A stretch of DNA of 55,491 nucleotides from assembly GCA_019693395.1 (NCBI GenBank), contig JAAMXP010000290.1:1-55491 (forward strand), written 5' to 3'. The stretch comes from Ettlia oleoabundans. Its lineage: Eukaryota > Chlorophyta > Chlorophyceae > Chlamydomonadales. The notes under the pieces are model-generated. The model saw nothing but the letters and a program-made list of their open reading frames with translations. It searched no databases and had not been told where the DNA came from. The position numbers and the translations under genes are program-made. This document shows, piece by piece, positions 12,601 to 22,382 of this stretch; within the stretch, counting starts at the first letter, position 1, and each line of letters begins with the position of its first letter.

Positions 12601-14636
12601 GCTTCAGACGGACGCTTCGAGAATCACACAGGAGTCCTGCACACAGTATAATATCTTGAAGCTGGCATGCTACCTTTTCAGGCACACAGGGGACCCAGGT
12701 AGAACAATGCTTGAAGTGCACATTCTGAGGAGCTTACCTAGCCATCGCCTTGTGCTAGTTGTTTGCAGTCCTGTCTTCCAAGGCATGCCTGCATCCACCT
12801 CGCATAAGATGCCCTTCAACCCAATGCAGCATTGGCTGATTTCTACGAGCGAGCGATATTGAATGATGTGATAGGTGTCCAAAAGCTTAGGAACACTGGC
12901 GACCAGCATCACAGCCTCCACAAGCGTCCACACAGTAGTGCACCCCACATGGCCATGCATCTGGATCGACTGCACCAACAGCAGCAGGTGTGTAGGCACG
13001 TGCCGTGTCATACTTGGGTCTGCCCACATCTTTGGCGGTGCTGCACATGCAGCTGCTGATGGCTACATTGCCGATCCCACCATTGTGGGCCTTCCTGTTG
13101 ATGTCGCCAGCGCTGACATTTGTCCAACTTCTTGTGCACTATGCTTTTCAGCTCCTGCTGGTGTAGCCTGGCCTGTCTGCCCGTCTGCCCGCAGGAGTTG
13201 CCAGCGCATGAACCACACACCACTCTCGGCTTGAATGAAGTCCAGCCAGCTGGCCCTGGCGTCTACATCTACTACCTGCCTTTGGGCGCTGGGCACAGCA
13301 AGGATTGGGGCTCCCCTTGGGACACATTTTGGTGCTGCTACGGCACAGGTGGGCTCCATGGCAGGGCGTGGGGTTATAACAGATCATCTTGCCGCTCAAT
13401 GGAACTGGTACCTGCGATTCAGCCGCCACATCTTAACATACGCCGGTCATGTAGCTGCACACCCAACACATGCCTGTTGCATGCTGGTGGCTGCCCGCAG
13501 CTGTGGAGAGCTTCAGTAAGCTGGCTGACAGCATCTACTTCAAGCAGATGCCTGGCATGGTGCCACTGCATACACCCGAAAACAGCCAAAGCGGTGATGC
13601 CTCGAAACAGCCTCAGCTGTATGTGAATCAGCTGGTCAGCAGCACCGTGCGCTGGCGGGAGGTTGGGGTGGAGGCGCGGCAGGAGGCAGAATTGTACGGC
13701 CCTGCCAGTGCCGCCACCTCTAGCCTCACAATCAGCATTTCCCCCCAGAATGGCAGCAGCAGCAGCCACAAGCCCAAGGCTAATTTCACCCTGAATTGGC
13801 GCATTCCAGGGTGAGACTGTTTTCCAGGCTGCCGTAGACACTGCAGCTTGCTGGATTGGGAATCCCTTTCTCAAAGATCTATCCCATAGCATGTGTCAAT
13901 GTTGTCAATAGTTCACTTGCTGATGCAGCGGCACTGCTTGAAGGTGCATGCAGGTGGGCTAGGCGTGAGAAGGTTGAGCTGCGTGTGAATGGCAAGCACC
14001 ATTGCCAATGGACGGAGGTTGCTGCAGCTGCAGGGGATATGCTAGGTGTGTAAACCAGCCCCATCACTGCAGCAGGAACAATCCTCTATCTATTTTGGTT
14101 TGCTGGCAAGCGTGCAACCAAGTGCTTGCTGGAAGCAGCATGCAGGCACTGGACCGCCGCAGTTTGGTGCCAACGCAACCTTCTACTCACTTGGTCGTGA
14201 ATGGAGTGATGGCGACATGGGTGCGACTGATTGTGCATGTTGCAGCATGTTGTTCAGGCTGTGTGGCTTGTCCGTGGCTGAATAGTGGGATGTTCCCGCT
14301 GCGTGATAATTCTTTGCATTAACAATCTACATGCCCCTCGTGTCAATGACACTCACCCATGCAGATCATACTTGCCAGCATTTGTACAGACCTTTACCTC
14401 TGCACGTGCCCCGTGAGCTGCAGTGGAGGCTTTGATCCCTATGAAGATAACCACAGAGGACTTGAACGACAGGCGCCGAGAGTTTCAGTCCCTCAAGGCA
14501 ATTATGATGGGCCCTTTTCTCATGGCAGGTGAGTGCAAGGTACTGCACATGGCATGATTTCAGTCGACGTACGCTGCAGCGAATACTCTTACTGAACGTG
14601 ATGATGTCTCATAGTGCGATTAACCTTGCCCCCACA

Positions 14637-14707
<71 letters not shown>

Positions 14708-15915
14708 TACTTGCTTGTCTATTTGCCGTTTGCTGCATTCCCATGCTGTTGATTTGCCTCTTTGCACTTCTGTGCGCTTGCTGCAGGCCTTACCCATGGC
14801 GACCGTGACTTGCTGATTGACCCTGAGCTCATCAGGAAGCACGTCTTTGTGCCGGACACCACTGGCTTTGTTTCCCTGGCAGTGTTGGGCCCCAGCAGCC
14901 CAGCCGGCCCCCACGTGCCTGCTGCACCGCTGCCTGTGTTGCGCCACTGCAATGGCAGTGTTTCAACGCAGGGCACCTGCCGCGGCAGGCAGGTAGCTGC
15001 GTTGGATGCCACATTTAAGCTGGTGCCACCTCTGATCAGGTGTAAGGATGGCCTTGGCCCAAGCTGCTCCTCGCTGCATGTCCGCCAGCTGCTCACAAGG
15101 CACAGTGGTGCTGGGTGGGATGCCAGTCTGTACCAGGAGCCTCTACTTGTCAGCTTTGAGGCGGCATCCCTGCCTGGCCACTACCTGACTGCTCATTCAG
15201 CCATTCCTCATTCAGCCAGCGGGGAGTTGGTGCTCCGCCAGAATCTGCTAGATGGCGCAGACGGTGGGCCCCACGCTGCTGCTCAGACCTTCTTGCTGCA
15301 CCCTCGTGAGGGCGTAGTCAAGGGCCCTTTGCTGGCATTTACTCTAGCGCCTCTCAGCCAGCCAGGTTGCAGCCTCCAATTGACAAGGGATGGGCGCCAT
15401 CTGCACATACAGGTGGATGCAGCTGGTTACTCCTTTCCACCTCACGGCATGCAATCAGCATCCAGTGTCATTTTTTTGAAAAATGCAATTTTGAAGTTGA
15501 AAAAATCCTTTGATTGCAGGCTATTGGTGAGGGTCATTCTGCTATCTTTCACTTGGTGCCCCCAGCTGCACCCAGCTACCCACCAGGAGCGCGCTTGCTG
15601 CGGGGTGGCAACAGGGACTACTTGCTGGTTCCTATCGGGCAGGTGTGCTTCCCTGCTTGGCTGATTTCACGGCTGGTCGGCCACACAAGTGGTGGTATTG
15701 AAGTGAGGAAGATGACAAAGGGCACCCCAACCTGTTCCGCTTTCACTTGCCGTGCTGCGCTGTCCTCCGCTACCTTGCATCCCATTATCGCGTGAAGCTG
15801 TGATGTGTGTCCCTGGTTGTTCCAGATCATGGATGAGCATTACACTGCCTACTTCAATTTCGTGGCGGGCAACATGACAGCACAATGGCTTGGCACGAGC
15901 TTCACCACAAACTGA
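9617..15915 (+). CDS. Secreted GH127/DUF1680 beta-L-arabinofuranosidase-like hydrolase
   Basis: Twenty-two exons: 9617-9727, 9856-9947, 10099-10158, 10309-10373, 10534-10617, 10773-10840, 11040-11140, 11366-11444, 11574-11619, 11809-11906, 12056-12142, 12319-12399, 12608-12698, 12830-12987, 13195-13348, 13501-13810, 13954-14045, 14146-14220, 14424-14528, 14787-15412, 15520-15642, 15826-15915; total 932 codons. A signal peptide (LMAGIGSVLLAASAAVAG) implies secretion. Family blocks appear in order: EYLLLLDADRLLYNFR, GLPAPGTSYGGWEWKD, VRGQFIGHYMSAVAF, FPESHFDRLEALQPVWAPYY, EFGGMNEVLYNLYAVT. The cysteine/zinc site of GH127 is intact: E333 and C335 (QESCTQYNILK) and C454-C455 (TFWCCYGTG). The likely role is release of L-arabinose or similar sugars from wall glycoproteins. 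A roughly 50-residue insert sits between DFYERAILNDVIGVQ and PGVYIYYLPL. Three introns begin with GC (after 10373, 11906, 12142). Confidence 0.92.
14637..14707. repeat. Compound (GCTT)n-(GGCT)n microsatellite
   Basis: About ten GCTT units pass directly into about eight GGCT units, inside the intron between GH127 exons 19 and 20. It is likely length-polymorphic. It lies about 80 nt before the acceptor at 14785-14786. Confidence 0.95.
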
Positions 15916-16354
15916 CCAGGCGAAAACGCAGCCTTTCAGGACAGTACCCGGAGTGTCAGCCATTACTGGACCTCGTGCATGCTAAGGTTGATCCTTCTGA
16001 TCCCTGTCAATTGTTCTGTCTGTTTTGCTGCTAGTGCTCTGGTCATCTGTGGGCAAGTGTGAAACATGCTGCTTTGGCCAAACAGCATGTCACACGCAAC
16101 CTTGATCAGGGTGCCACTCACGTTGTCACAGATTTAAGTGTACTACAGTGGCAGCAGTACTGCAGGGCTGCAGTCATGTGCAGCCAGGCTGATCCATGAG
16201 CTGCGGCATCTGACTAGAAGTTAGGAAACCCTGCGTGATGGAGCCACGCAGTCCAACTGCTTACAATAGGATCATATGAATGCATATTGCGTACAATCTA
16301 CTTGGAGTAGATTTGGCAAGTAATTACACTCAAAGCGTGGCCAACTTGGGGGGC
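15916..16354. other. Convergent 3' spacer, GH127 / cytochrome b561
   Basis: 439 bp between two stop codons on opposite strands. No ORF or RNA gene is supported; this is probably two 3' untranslated regions. Confidence 0.6.
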
Positions 16355-17508
16355 TCAGTGGTGCTTGGGGCCTTGAAATGCGGCAGCTACTGCGCCGGAG
16401 GAAGGCAGCACGGTGCGCCCATTGATGCGACCACGCAGCACATACAGCATACAGCCCGCCAGTGACACCACGCCTGCCTGCATTGATTGGCAGGATTCGA
16501 AAGGTGAGGAGTGGCAGATTGGGAGTCCATAAACCTCGGTGAAACAAATGAATGTCATACGGAGCAACCAGATAGCCAGGTGTGAGCCGACACCTGCCAC
16601 AATCGGCACCAAATGCCAGTGAAGACTGCCCGGTGGGGTAGCGCCAGCTGCATGGTCACCATGCCCAGGATGTAGGCATAAGCCGACACCTGCAGGAGGC
16701 CACTGTTGAAAAACAGTCACATTGTTAGCGTCAGCACACTCGCAAACGGCACTACGTCAACCAGCAAAGATGAGCCTGGCAGGGCTGGCAGGCAAGGTTC
16801 AGCTTTTCAAACCTCATATAGTCGTTATCCCAAATCCAGTCAGTACGCTCACTACACGCACCAGGCGGTGAAGCCATTTGAGCCGCGGCTGCCAGTCCTG
16901 TGGGAACTGTTGAACAAGCCCCAGCCGCCGGAAGCTGAGCACGCCCAGCAGCGGTGAGGCCACGGCCAATGTGAAGGTGACCACGCCGACTTTGCCATGC
17001 AGGCTAGTGAAGTGCTGCTTGCCCTTGAGGTTCTGCGGCCGGGAGAGAAGGCGGGCAAATAGGTTGGTGGGCATCTTGAGGGTGATAGGGCTCCAGTCCG
17101 CAGCAAAACTGCCGATCTTAGGTTGCTACACCCTGCACACTGCTGTGTACTTTTACAACAACTGCAACTGCAGGAGCAAAGGTGCACCAGCAAGATGCGT
17201 TGCGGGCGACGTACCTTGTTGTGGTAAATAGCGTAAAAGCCTAGCGAGGTGCAAACGGTGGCAGCGGCTTGGATGAGCGCGTGGTTGGTGATGGCGGCCA
17301 CTCGAGTGCTGCCCTCATTGGGCCTGAACCTTACCGCTGCCATTATACCTTCCGTCATGAAACCTAAGAAGCCCAGGGAGAACATGAGAGGGTGCCAGGC
17401 GAAAAGCTCTCCGCGATAGGCGCTTGGCAGAACCGCTAACGCCGTGCCAATGCAGCACCCGACACTCAAGCTCTGTATGGTGCGGTGCATTAAGCCCTGG
17501 TTCGACAT
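16355..17508 (-). CDS. Cytochrome b561-domain transmembrane reductase (CYB561D2-like)
   Basis: Four exons on the minus strand: 17508-17215, 17032-16862, 16689-16627, 16477-16355; 216 aa with all junctions in phase 0. The protein is a short b561 core with no extra domain, about the size of the CYB561D1/D2 group. Hydrophobic helices include SLSVGCCIGTALAVLPSAY, HPLMFSLGFLGFMTEGIMAA, VGVVTFTLAVASPLLGVL, VSAYAYILGMVTMQLAL and AGVVSLAGCMLYVL. Four histidines are placed as haem b ligands of the family: H39 (WHPLMF), H76 (NHALIQ), H110 (SLHGK) and H153 (WLHRL). The likely role is trans-membrane electron transfer, with ascorbate as the usual donor in the family; which membrane cannot be read from the sequence. 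It is divergently paired with the DUF89 gene across 250 bp. Confidence 0.9.
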
Positions 17509-17758
17509 CGTGATCAGGGCAGATGAGTTTGGAAAACAGAACTGCGTATGCTAGTTCAAATGCTTGCATGCTCGGAGGCAAAATACTCTTATCGTGCACG
17601 TTGCTCAATTTCGTCAGGCACAGCAAAAGCGGCGGAACTCAGGGGCTGGTTTGCGTGCTGTGTGACACGATGGCATTGCCAGCTTCAGCACTTGGGCCAG
17701 AGATTAAGCACCTGTTGCTATCAATACACTTAGATACCCGTGTGTTCTAGCAGTTATA

Positions 17759-20700
17759 ATGGTTGAAGCTCCCTCAGCTGCACCACCGACGAGCGTGCCA
17801 CTTCCCCAACTCCTAGATGTGGATAAATACAGGCCGGACACGCTCACATATACTCCACGCTCATTGCTTCAAAACTGGTGGGAAACAATATGTACTGCCG
17901 CTGGCGGCACTGTCTGCCACATATCGCCTGCCAACCTCGCCGCTGCTCACCACTGTTGGGCATAACTTTAGCTGTCTCCAACATCAGTTCTGATTGTTAC
18001 TTGTACTCTGCAGCAGCAGGCCCCTGTTACCCTCTCTTGAAGACTGGGTGGAGATCTTCAGGCAGAGCATTAGCAGCTTCCGCCGCACAGCTGAAGCCGA
18101 CCCCTCGCTGCCAGAAGTTGAGCGGCAGAGGGCTGCGAAACAGTTTGCTTCCGCATACCTTGCAACCTTGACGGAAGTCGAGCGCAGGGCTGTGGAGGCT
18201 TGCAGCAGCAGCAGTGATACTGGCGGCAGCAACAGCGGCACCCCTGCCTCAGCACTGGGCTGCCTTGAACTGTGCAGGCTCAGGTAAGCAAATATGGACC
18301 TGTTCTCACGCGATATCATGAATACTCACATGGCACAGGTGCCTGGCAAGTTCGTTTATCATTGATCTTACTGCCTATGCGACATTTGCAGGGAGGAGGC
18401 GTTGATTGCAGCGGGATTCCGTGACATCTTCCTCCCCATCAAGGCACGAGAGAATGCCTCTGCTCTAGCCCTGCTGCCCAGCGTCTGCGCTGAGCTGGGC
18501 CAACATACTGAGCAGGTGGGTGGGTCAGTAGGTGGGTGACTGGTTGATCTTCAGCGGTCACGACATGGGTGAGGAGCTCATGGGACACTCAACAGTGTTG
18601 TGCATTGGTGCAGGATGGCTGGCACAGAGCGTGCTCTTGAGCACAGCACCGCACAGCACATCACAACACAGCAAAGCTCAGCTTAATGCAATGCGTAACA
18701 TTGCTGTTGACTTGGTGGTTGACACTCCCATTGTACAGCTCTCTTTCCTTTGCAGCGTGAACGCTGGGAGGCTATACTGAGGGGCGTGTTTGCCGGCAAC
18801 ATTTTTGACCTCGGCTGCAAGGCAACCACTGAGGCATACCATGAGGTGCCTGGCTGGCTGACTGATGCCAACATTCCTGCCAGTGCTACAGCCATATCGC
18901 CAATACTGTGGCTGAAACAGGCGGGAATGTGCCCCTCATCGAGGCCATGCACGTGACGTATGCTTCTTGCAGGAGGGGGGCATTAGCTTCCACTCCACAA
19001 GGGAGAAGCTGCTGCCCCGGCCTTGGGTCATCGACGACATGGACGCTTTGCTGGACCGACTGTGCAGGTGCGGCGTAGAACATGTTGCGCCTTGCTGCTG
19101 CGGTTGCCGGTGCTGGCTTCACCTCGTTCTAGGGAGGGTTGTGTGGGCTGTCCAAGCATTACAAAACTGCAGATTGGAATGAAGAGGTTTGTGGAAGAGA
19201 TCAGCGGGTGAAGCCATAATAAAACTGGCACTAGCGTCTATATACACAGAGCAGGGGCCATGTCCCAATGCACAGCGGTATGATGACATGGTGTCAGATT
19301 GCCTGCGCAAAAGGTAATACCCGTTGAAGCAACAACAACATGGGGTCGTGAGCATGGGGAGGTACAGCCCATAGTAGAAGAAAATGTGTCCCCATGCACG
19401 AGGGCGGGATTGTGAACAAAATAGGCATTGAAAGGCATGTCGGTGCAAACAGGAACATGCTCTGAGGAGGTATGCATTCTCGACACATTCAAACAACTGA
19501 GGTAAACAGACATTAAAACCCCGACCCGACGAAAATTTGGACAACAGTCGATTGATATATAATGGTATGAAGTGTCCCTTGGGTGCACTGAGCAAAAGGT
19601 GTGAGAAGGCAAAGAGAACAGTTTGAGGAACGGAACAGTTCTTGGTGTCCTGCTGTGCAACAAACGTGCAGTATGCACCAAGCGCACGGAGCAAGGTGCA
19701 TGAAATCAGGGGGTATTGATGCATGGTTGCGCTGATTTCAATCAGGCTGATTGGTTTTTGCGTGCGATGTTCGTAGGGCATGCGTGAGAGCGAAGTTGCT
19801 ACACATGCTGAAGTTGCTGCATTTGTAGATGGTTGGCATGGGCAGCCTGGTCAGCCCGGATGCGGCACCTGCTCGCCGCCTCTTGGGGCTGAAGCCGATC
19901 TGTCCAGGGAGGATCTGTTGCTGCTCAAGGGAGAACCAATGCTGCTGCCGGCACGGCTGCCGCACCAGCTTGTGCAGCAGCTGGCTAAGTAGTTGCTACC
20001 AGGCATGCCGTCCAAGCTATCACCCCTGGCGAGAGCCTGGGAAAGCTGGTCCAGCATATCCTGCAACAACAGTGGCACAAACAAGTCACGTGCTCTTGAG
20101 CAGAGATTAACAGGGTGAATTCATAAGTTACAAAAAGCTTCAGCCCTAGATGGCAACGTTTTCCTTGCAAGGCGAACAGCGAACCGCAACGCTTGCTCCC
20201 TGCGCCATGGCCTGCCACTGCCGCCACCCCCCAGCAGATGTCCCCCTCACCTCCAGCTGCTGCTTGGCCACATGGTTCCTGGCAAGCTCCGTGGATCCAG
20301 CAAGGTTCTGCCATCCAGTTGGGGTGACGGGCTCGGTCATTGCCGCCAATATGTTGGCGCAGTTGCCCTGCCTGGATGCTTCGGCGTTGGCCAGAGGCGG
20401 ATTCAGCTCAGTCTGGAAACTGCTGCTGGAGGTGGTGCTGCCTAGCCTGGTTCCCGTGGTAGTGGCAGCAGTCCAATGAGCGCTACCTGTGTACATTCCT
20501 GTTTTCATGCCTGCAGTTGTGCTGGCAGGTAACAGATCGTTGCACGGCAGCGATGCCGCAGACGCGGCTGCCTTATGGGGGAAGAGCTCCTGTGGAAGCT
20601 CTGCAGACACTTCGCACCACATCGCCGTGCATTCCTCCTGCAGAAACCAAGCAGGTCTGGGAGCAGAGTTTCAATGTATCACTTGGGGCGTATCATTCAC

Positions 20701-22227
20701 ACAAGCACAGGAGTGCCACATTGGACCGGCGGCAGCCGCCAACCACCACCCACGACCGCCGCCTTTTCTGCCTCAGGCATTGGACCCTTCATTTACTGAT
20801 GCCCTTCAAAAACAATGATAGCCAGCCACTTCATGCAGCTGCTTACATCCGAGTCTGTACCCTCTTCTCCGCTGCCACCCTGCGTCCAAGGGCAGTGCCC
20901 TCCACTAGAACGTCTGCGGCTTTGTCTGCCAGTCCGGCTGGTCAACATCGCTTCAAATACTTCGTTCGGTTAGGGGCAACGGGTTTAGGACAAATAAATG
21001 AATCAAATCTCGGGCCGTGCCCGATCGCCTCAGCCTTGTCATCACCTTGCACCGTCAGCGTCCCCTATCAACAAATGAGTCAGCCACTCAGTTTACCACC
21101 TGATGGACCCTTCATGCTCTTGCAGCCACTGCTACAAAAAAGCTGTGCTGTTTGTTGACAACAGCGGCGCTGACATCATTTTAGGTGGGCCCGCCTGGTG
21201 CAGTCCACAGCAACCTCGCAATGTTGGTGCTAGCGTTGGTTACTGCCCTGTCTTATGCTTTGTGTGAGCCCTGTAGCAATTGCAAGCAATGACAAGCTTT
21301 CTGACGCCTGTATCTTCCCGGTAGGCATGCTGCCCCTGGCCAGGGAGCTGTTGCGACATGGCACCCAAGTGATACTATCAGCCAACGCAGCGCCCTCAAT
21401 CAACGACATCACTGCTGCTGAATTGGAAGCGCTGCTGCCACAGGTGGCTGTCTGGCTTGCTGATAGAACTTGGGTGGGCTAGGGTTTGGTGTGCTGCCCA
21501 CCTCACCGCATCTGTCGGCGTGTGGGATGATGTGCGTGTAGGGATGAGGTGTCATTTTGGAGGTGGTGCACTGAGGGCGGCGGTGAGGGGGCTGGCACAG
21601 CGCTGACCCTTTGCTGAAATACCCTTCCCAACTTGCAATTTCAATGCTTGTTTGCAGATTTGTGCCGCTGATGCGATGCTGTGCAAGGGTGTGTCGACAC
21701 GGCAGCTGCAAGTCGTCAGCAGCGGCTCAGGCTTGCCAGTCATTGACTTATCCAAGGTGCGACAGCAGCACTGGTGGGTTGCCTTGCTCAGCTTCTAGGA
21801 GTCACGTTGCCTTGCCTTCACGCATCTGAAGGTTTTTGTGTGCTAATGTTGCGCTCCAGGTAAGCGCTGAGCTGTCCGAAGCAGCAGCAGGTGCCGACCT
21901 GATTGTGCTGGAGGGGATGGGACGCTCTATAGAGACCAATTTGAACGCCCGTTTTAGGCGAGTATTTTACGCAATGTCGTTTCAACCTCTGTCTGCTTTT
22001 GAACATTTTTGAATCATGATTTCATCTTATCAACACTGCAATTGCCGAAGTGCAACTTTGATGTGTGAATATTTGTCTTTGCACGTGCCATTTTGTGATG
22101 CAGCTGCGATGCAGTCAACCTTGGCATGATCAAGCACCCAGAAGTGGCAGCAGCGCTTGGTGGCCGACTGTACGATTGTGTCTGCCAGTTCAGGCCGGCT
22201 CCCAAGGTCGGCTTGATCCCCCCTTAG
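17759..22227 (+). CDS. DUF89 metal-dependent phosphatase (4'-phosphopantetheine phosphatase-like)
   Basis: Ten exons: 17759-17877, 18020-18283, 18392-18515, 18756-18845, 18973-19067, 21126-21184, 21325-21443, 21658-21756, 21860-21957, 22104-22227; 397 codons (396 aa). It closely follows the stand-alone plant DUF89 protein that resembles the PanK C-terminal domain: ILRGVFAGNIFDLGC, LLPRPWVIDDMDALLDRLC, KKAVLFVDNSGADII, LPLARELLRHGTQVILSAN, PSINDITAAELEALL, ADLIVLEGMGRSIETNLNA. The metal-binding pair is D242-N243 in FVDNSG. Family members act as damage-control phosphatases on phosphopantetheine or its oxidised forms in coenzyme A metabolism. Intron 5 (19068-21125) is about 2.06 kb, far longer than the others, and contains a probable gene on the opposite strand. 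The intron after 21957 starts with GC (TTTTAG|gcgagt). Confidence 0.93.
19851..20948 (-). CDS. Probable nested gene, Ser-rich protein of unknown function
   Basis: Three phase-0 exons on the minus strand, 20948-20847, 20637-20251 and 20060-19851, splice into a 233-codon frame (232 aa). The donors are gtaagc and gtgagg; the acceptors are tttctgcag and ttgcag. The N-terminus is basic and Ser/Arg-rich (SRTGRQSRRRSSGG), then an acidic stretch (GEEGTDSDEECT), then Ser/Thr-rich sequence. A likely amphipathic helix crosses the last junction (RNHVAKQQLEDMLDQLSQAL). I recognise no domain. The whole gene sits inside intron 5 of the DUF89 gene on the opposite strand. Support is structural only: consistent splice sites and a start Met. 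It could still be a chance frame. The minus-strand DNA downstream of it (19119-19781) carries overlapping ORFs in more than one frame, which looks like non-coding sequence such as a 3' UTR. Confidence 0.42.
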
Positions 22228-22382
22228 CCTTACCCTGCTTTTCTGCCAACCAAAATTGATATGGCTTGGTCGCTTCACCAGGCAAAGAAATGTCTTTTCT
22301 TTGAAAGGTGACATGTTGCTCTGACAGGATTTGTGTACCAATGAAAAGAAACAACACAGCCAACCAACAGCAAAATGATCAA

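Noticed and set aside
19119..19781. 220-codon minus-strand ORF
   Set aside because: A second long ORF overlaps it in another frame, composition is unlike a soluble protein, and no splice or family support exists. Treated as intron or 3' UTR sequence.
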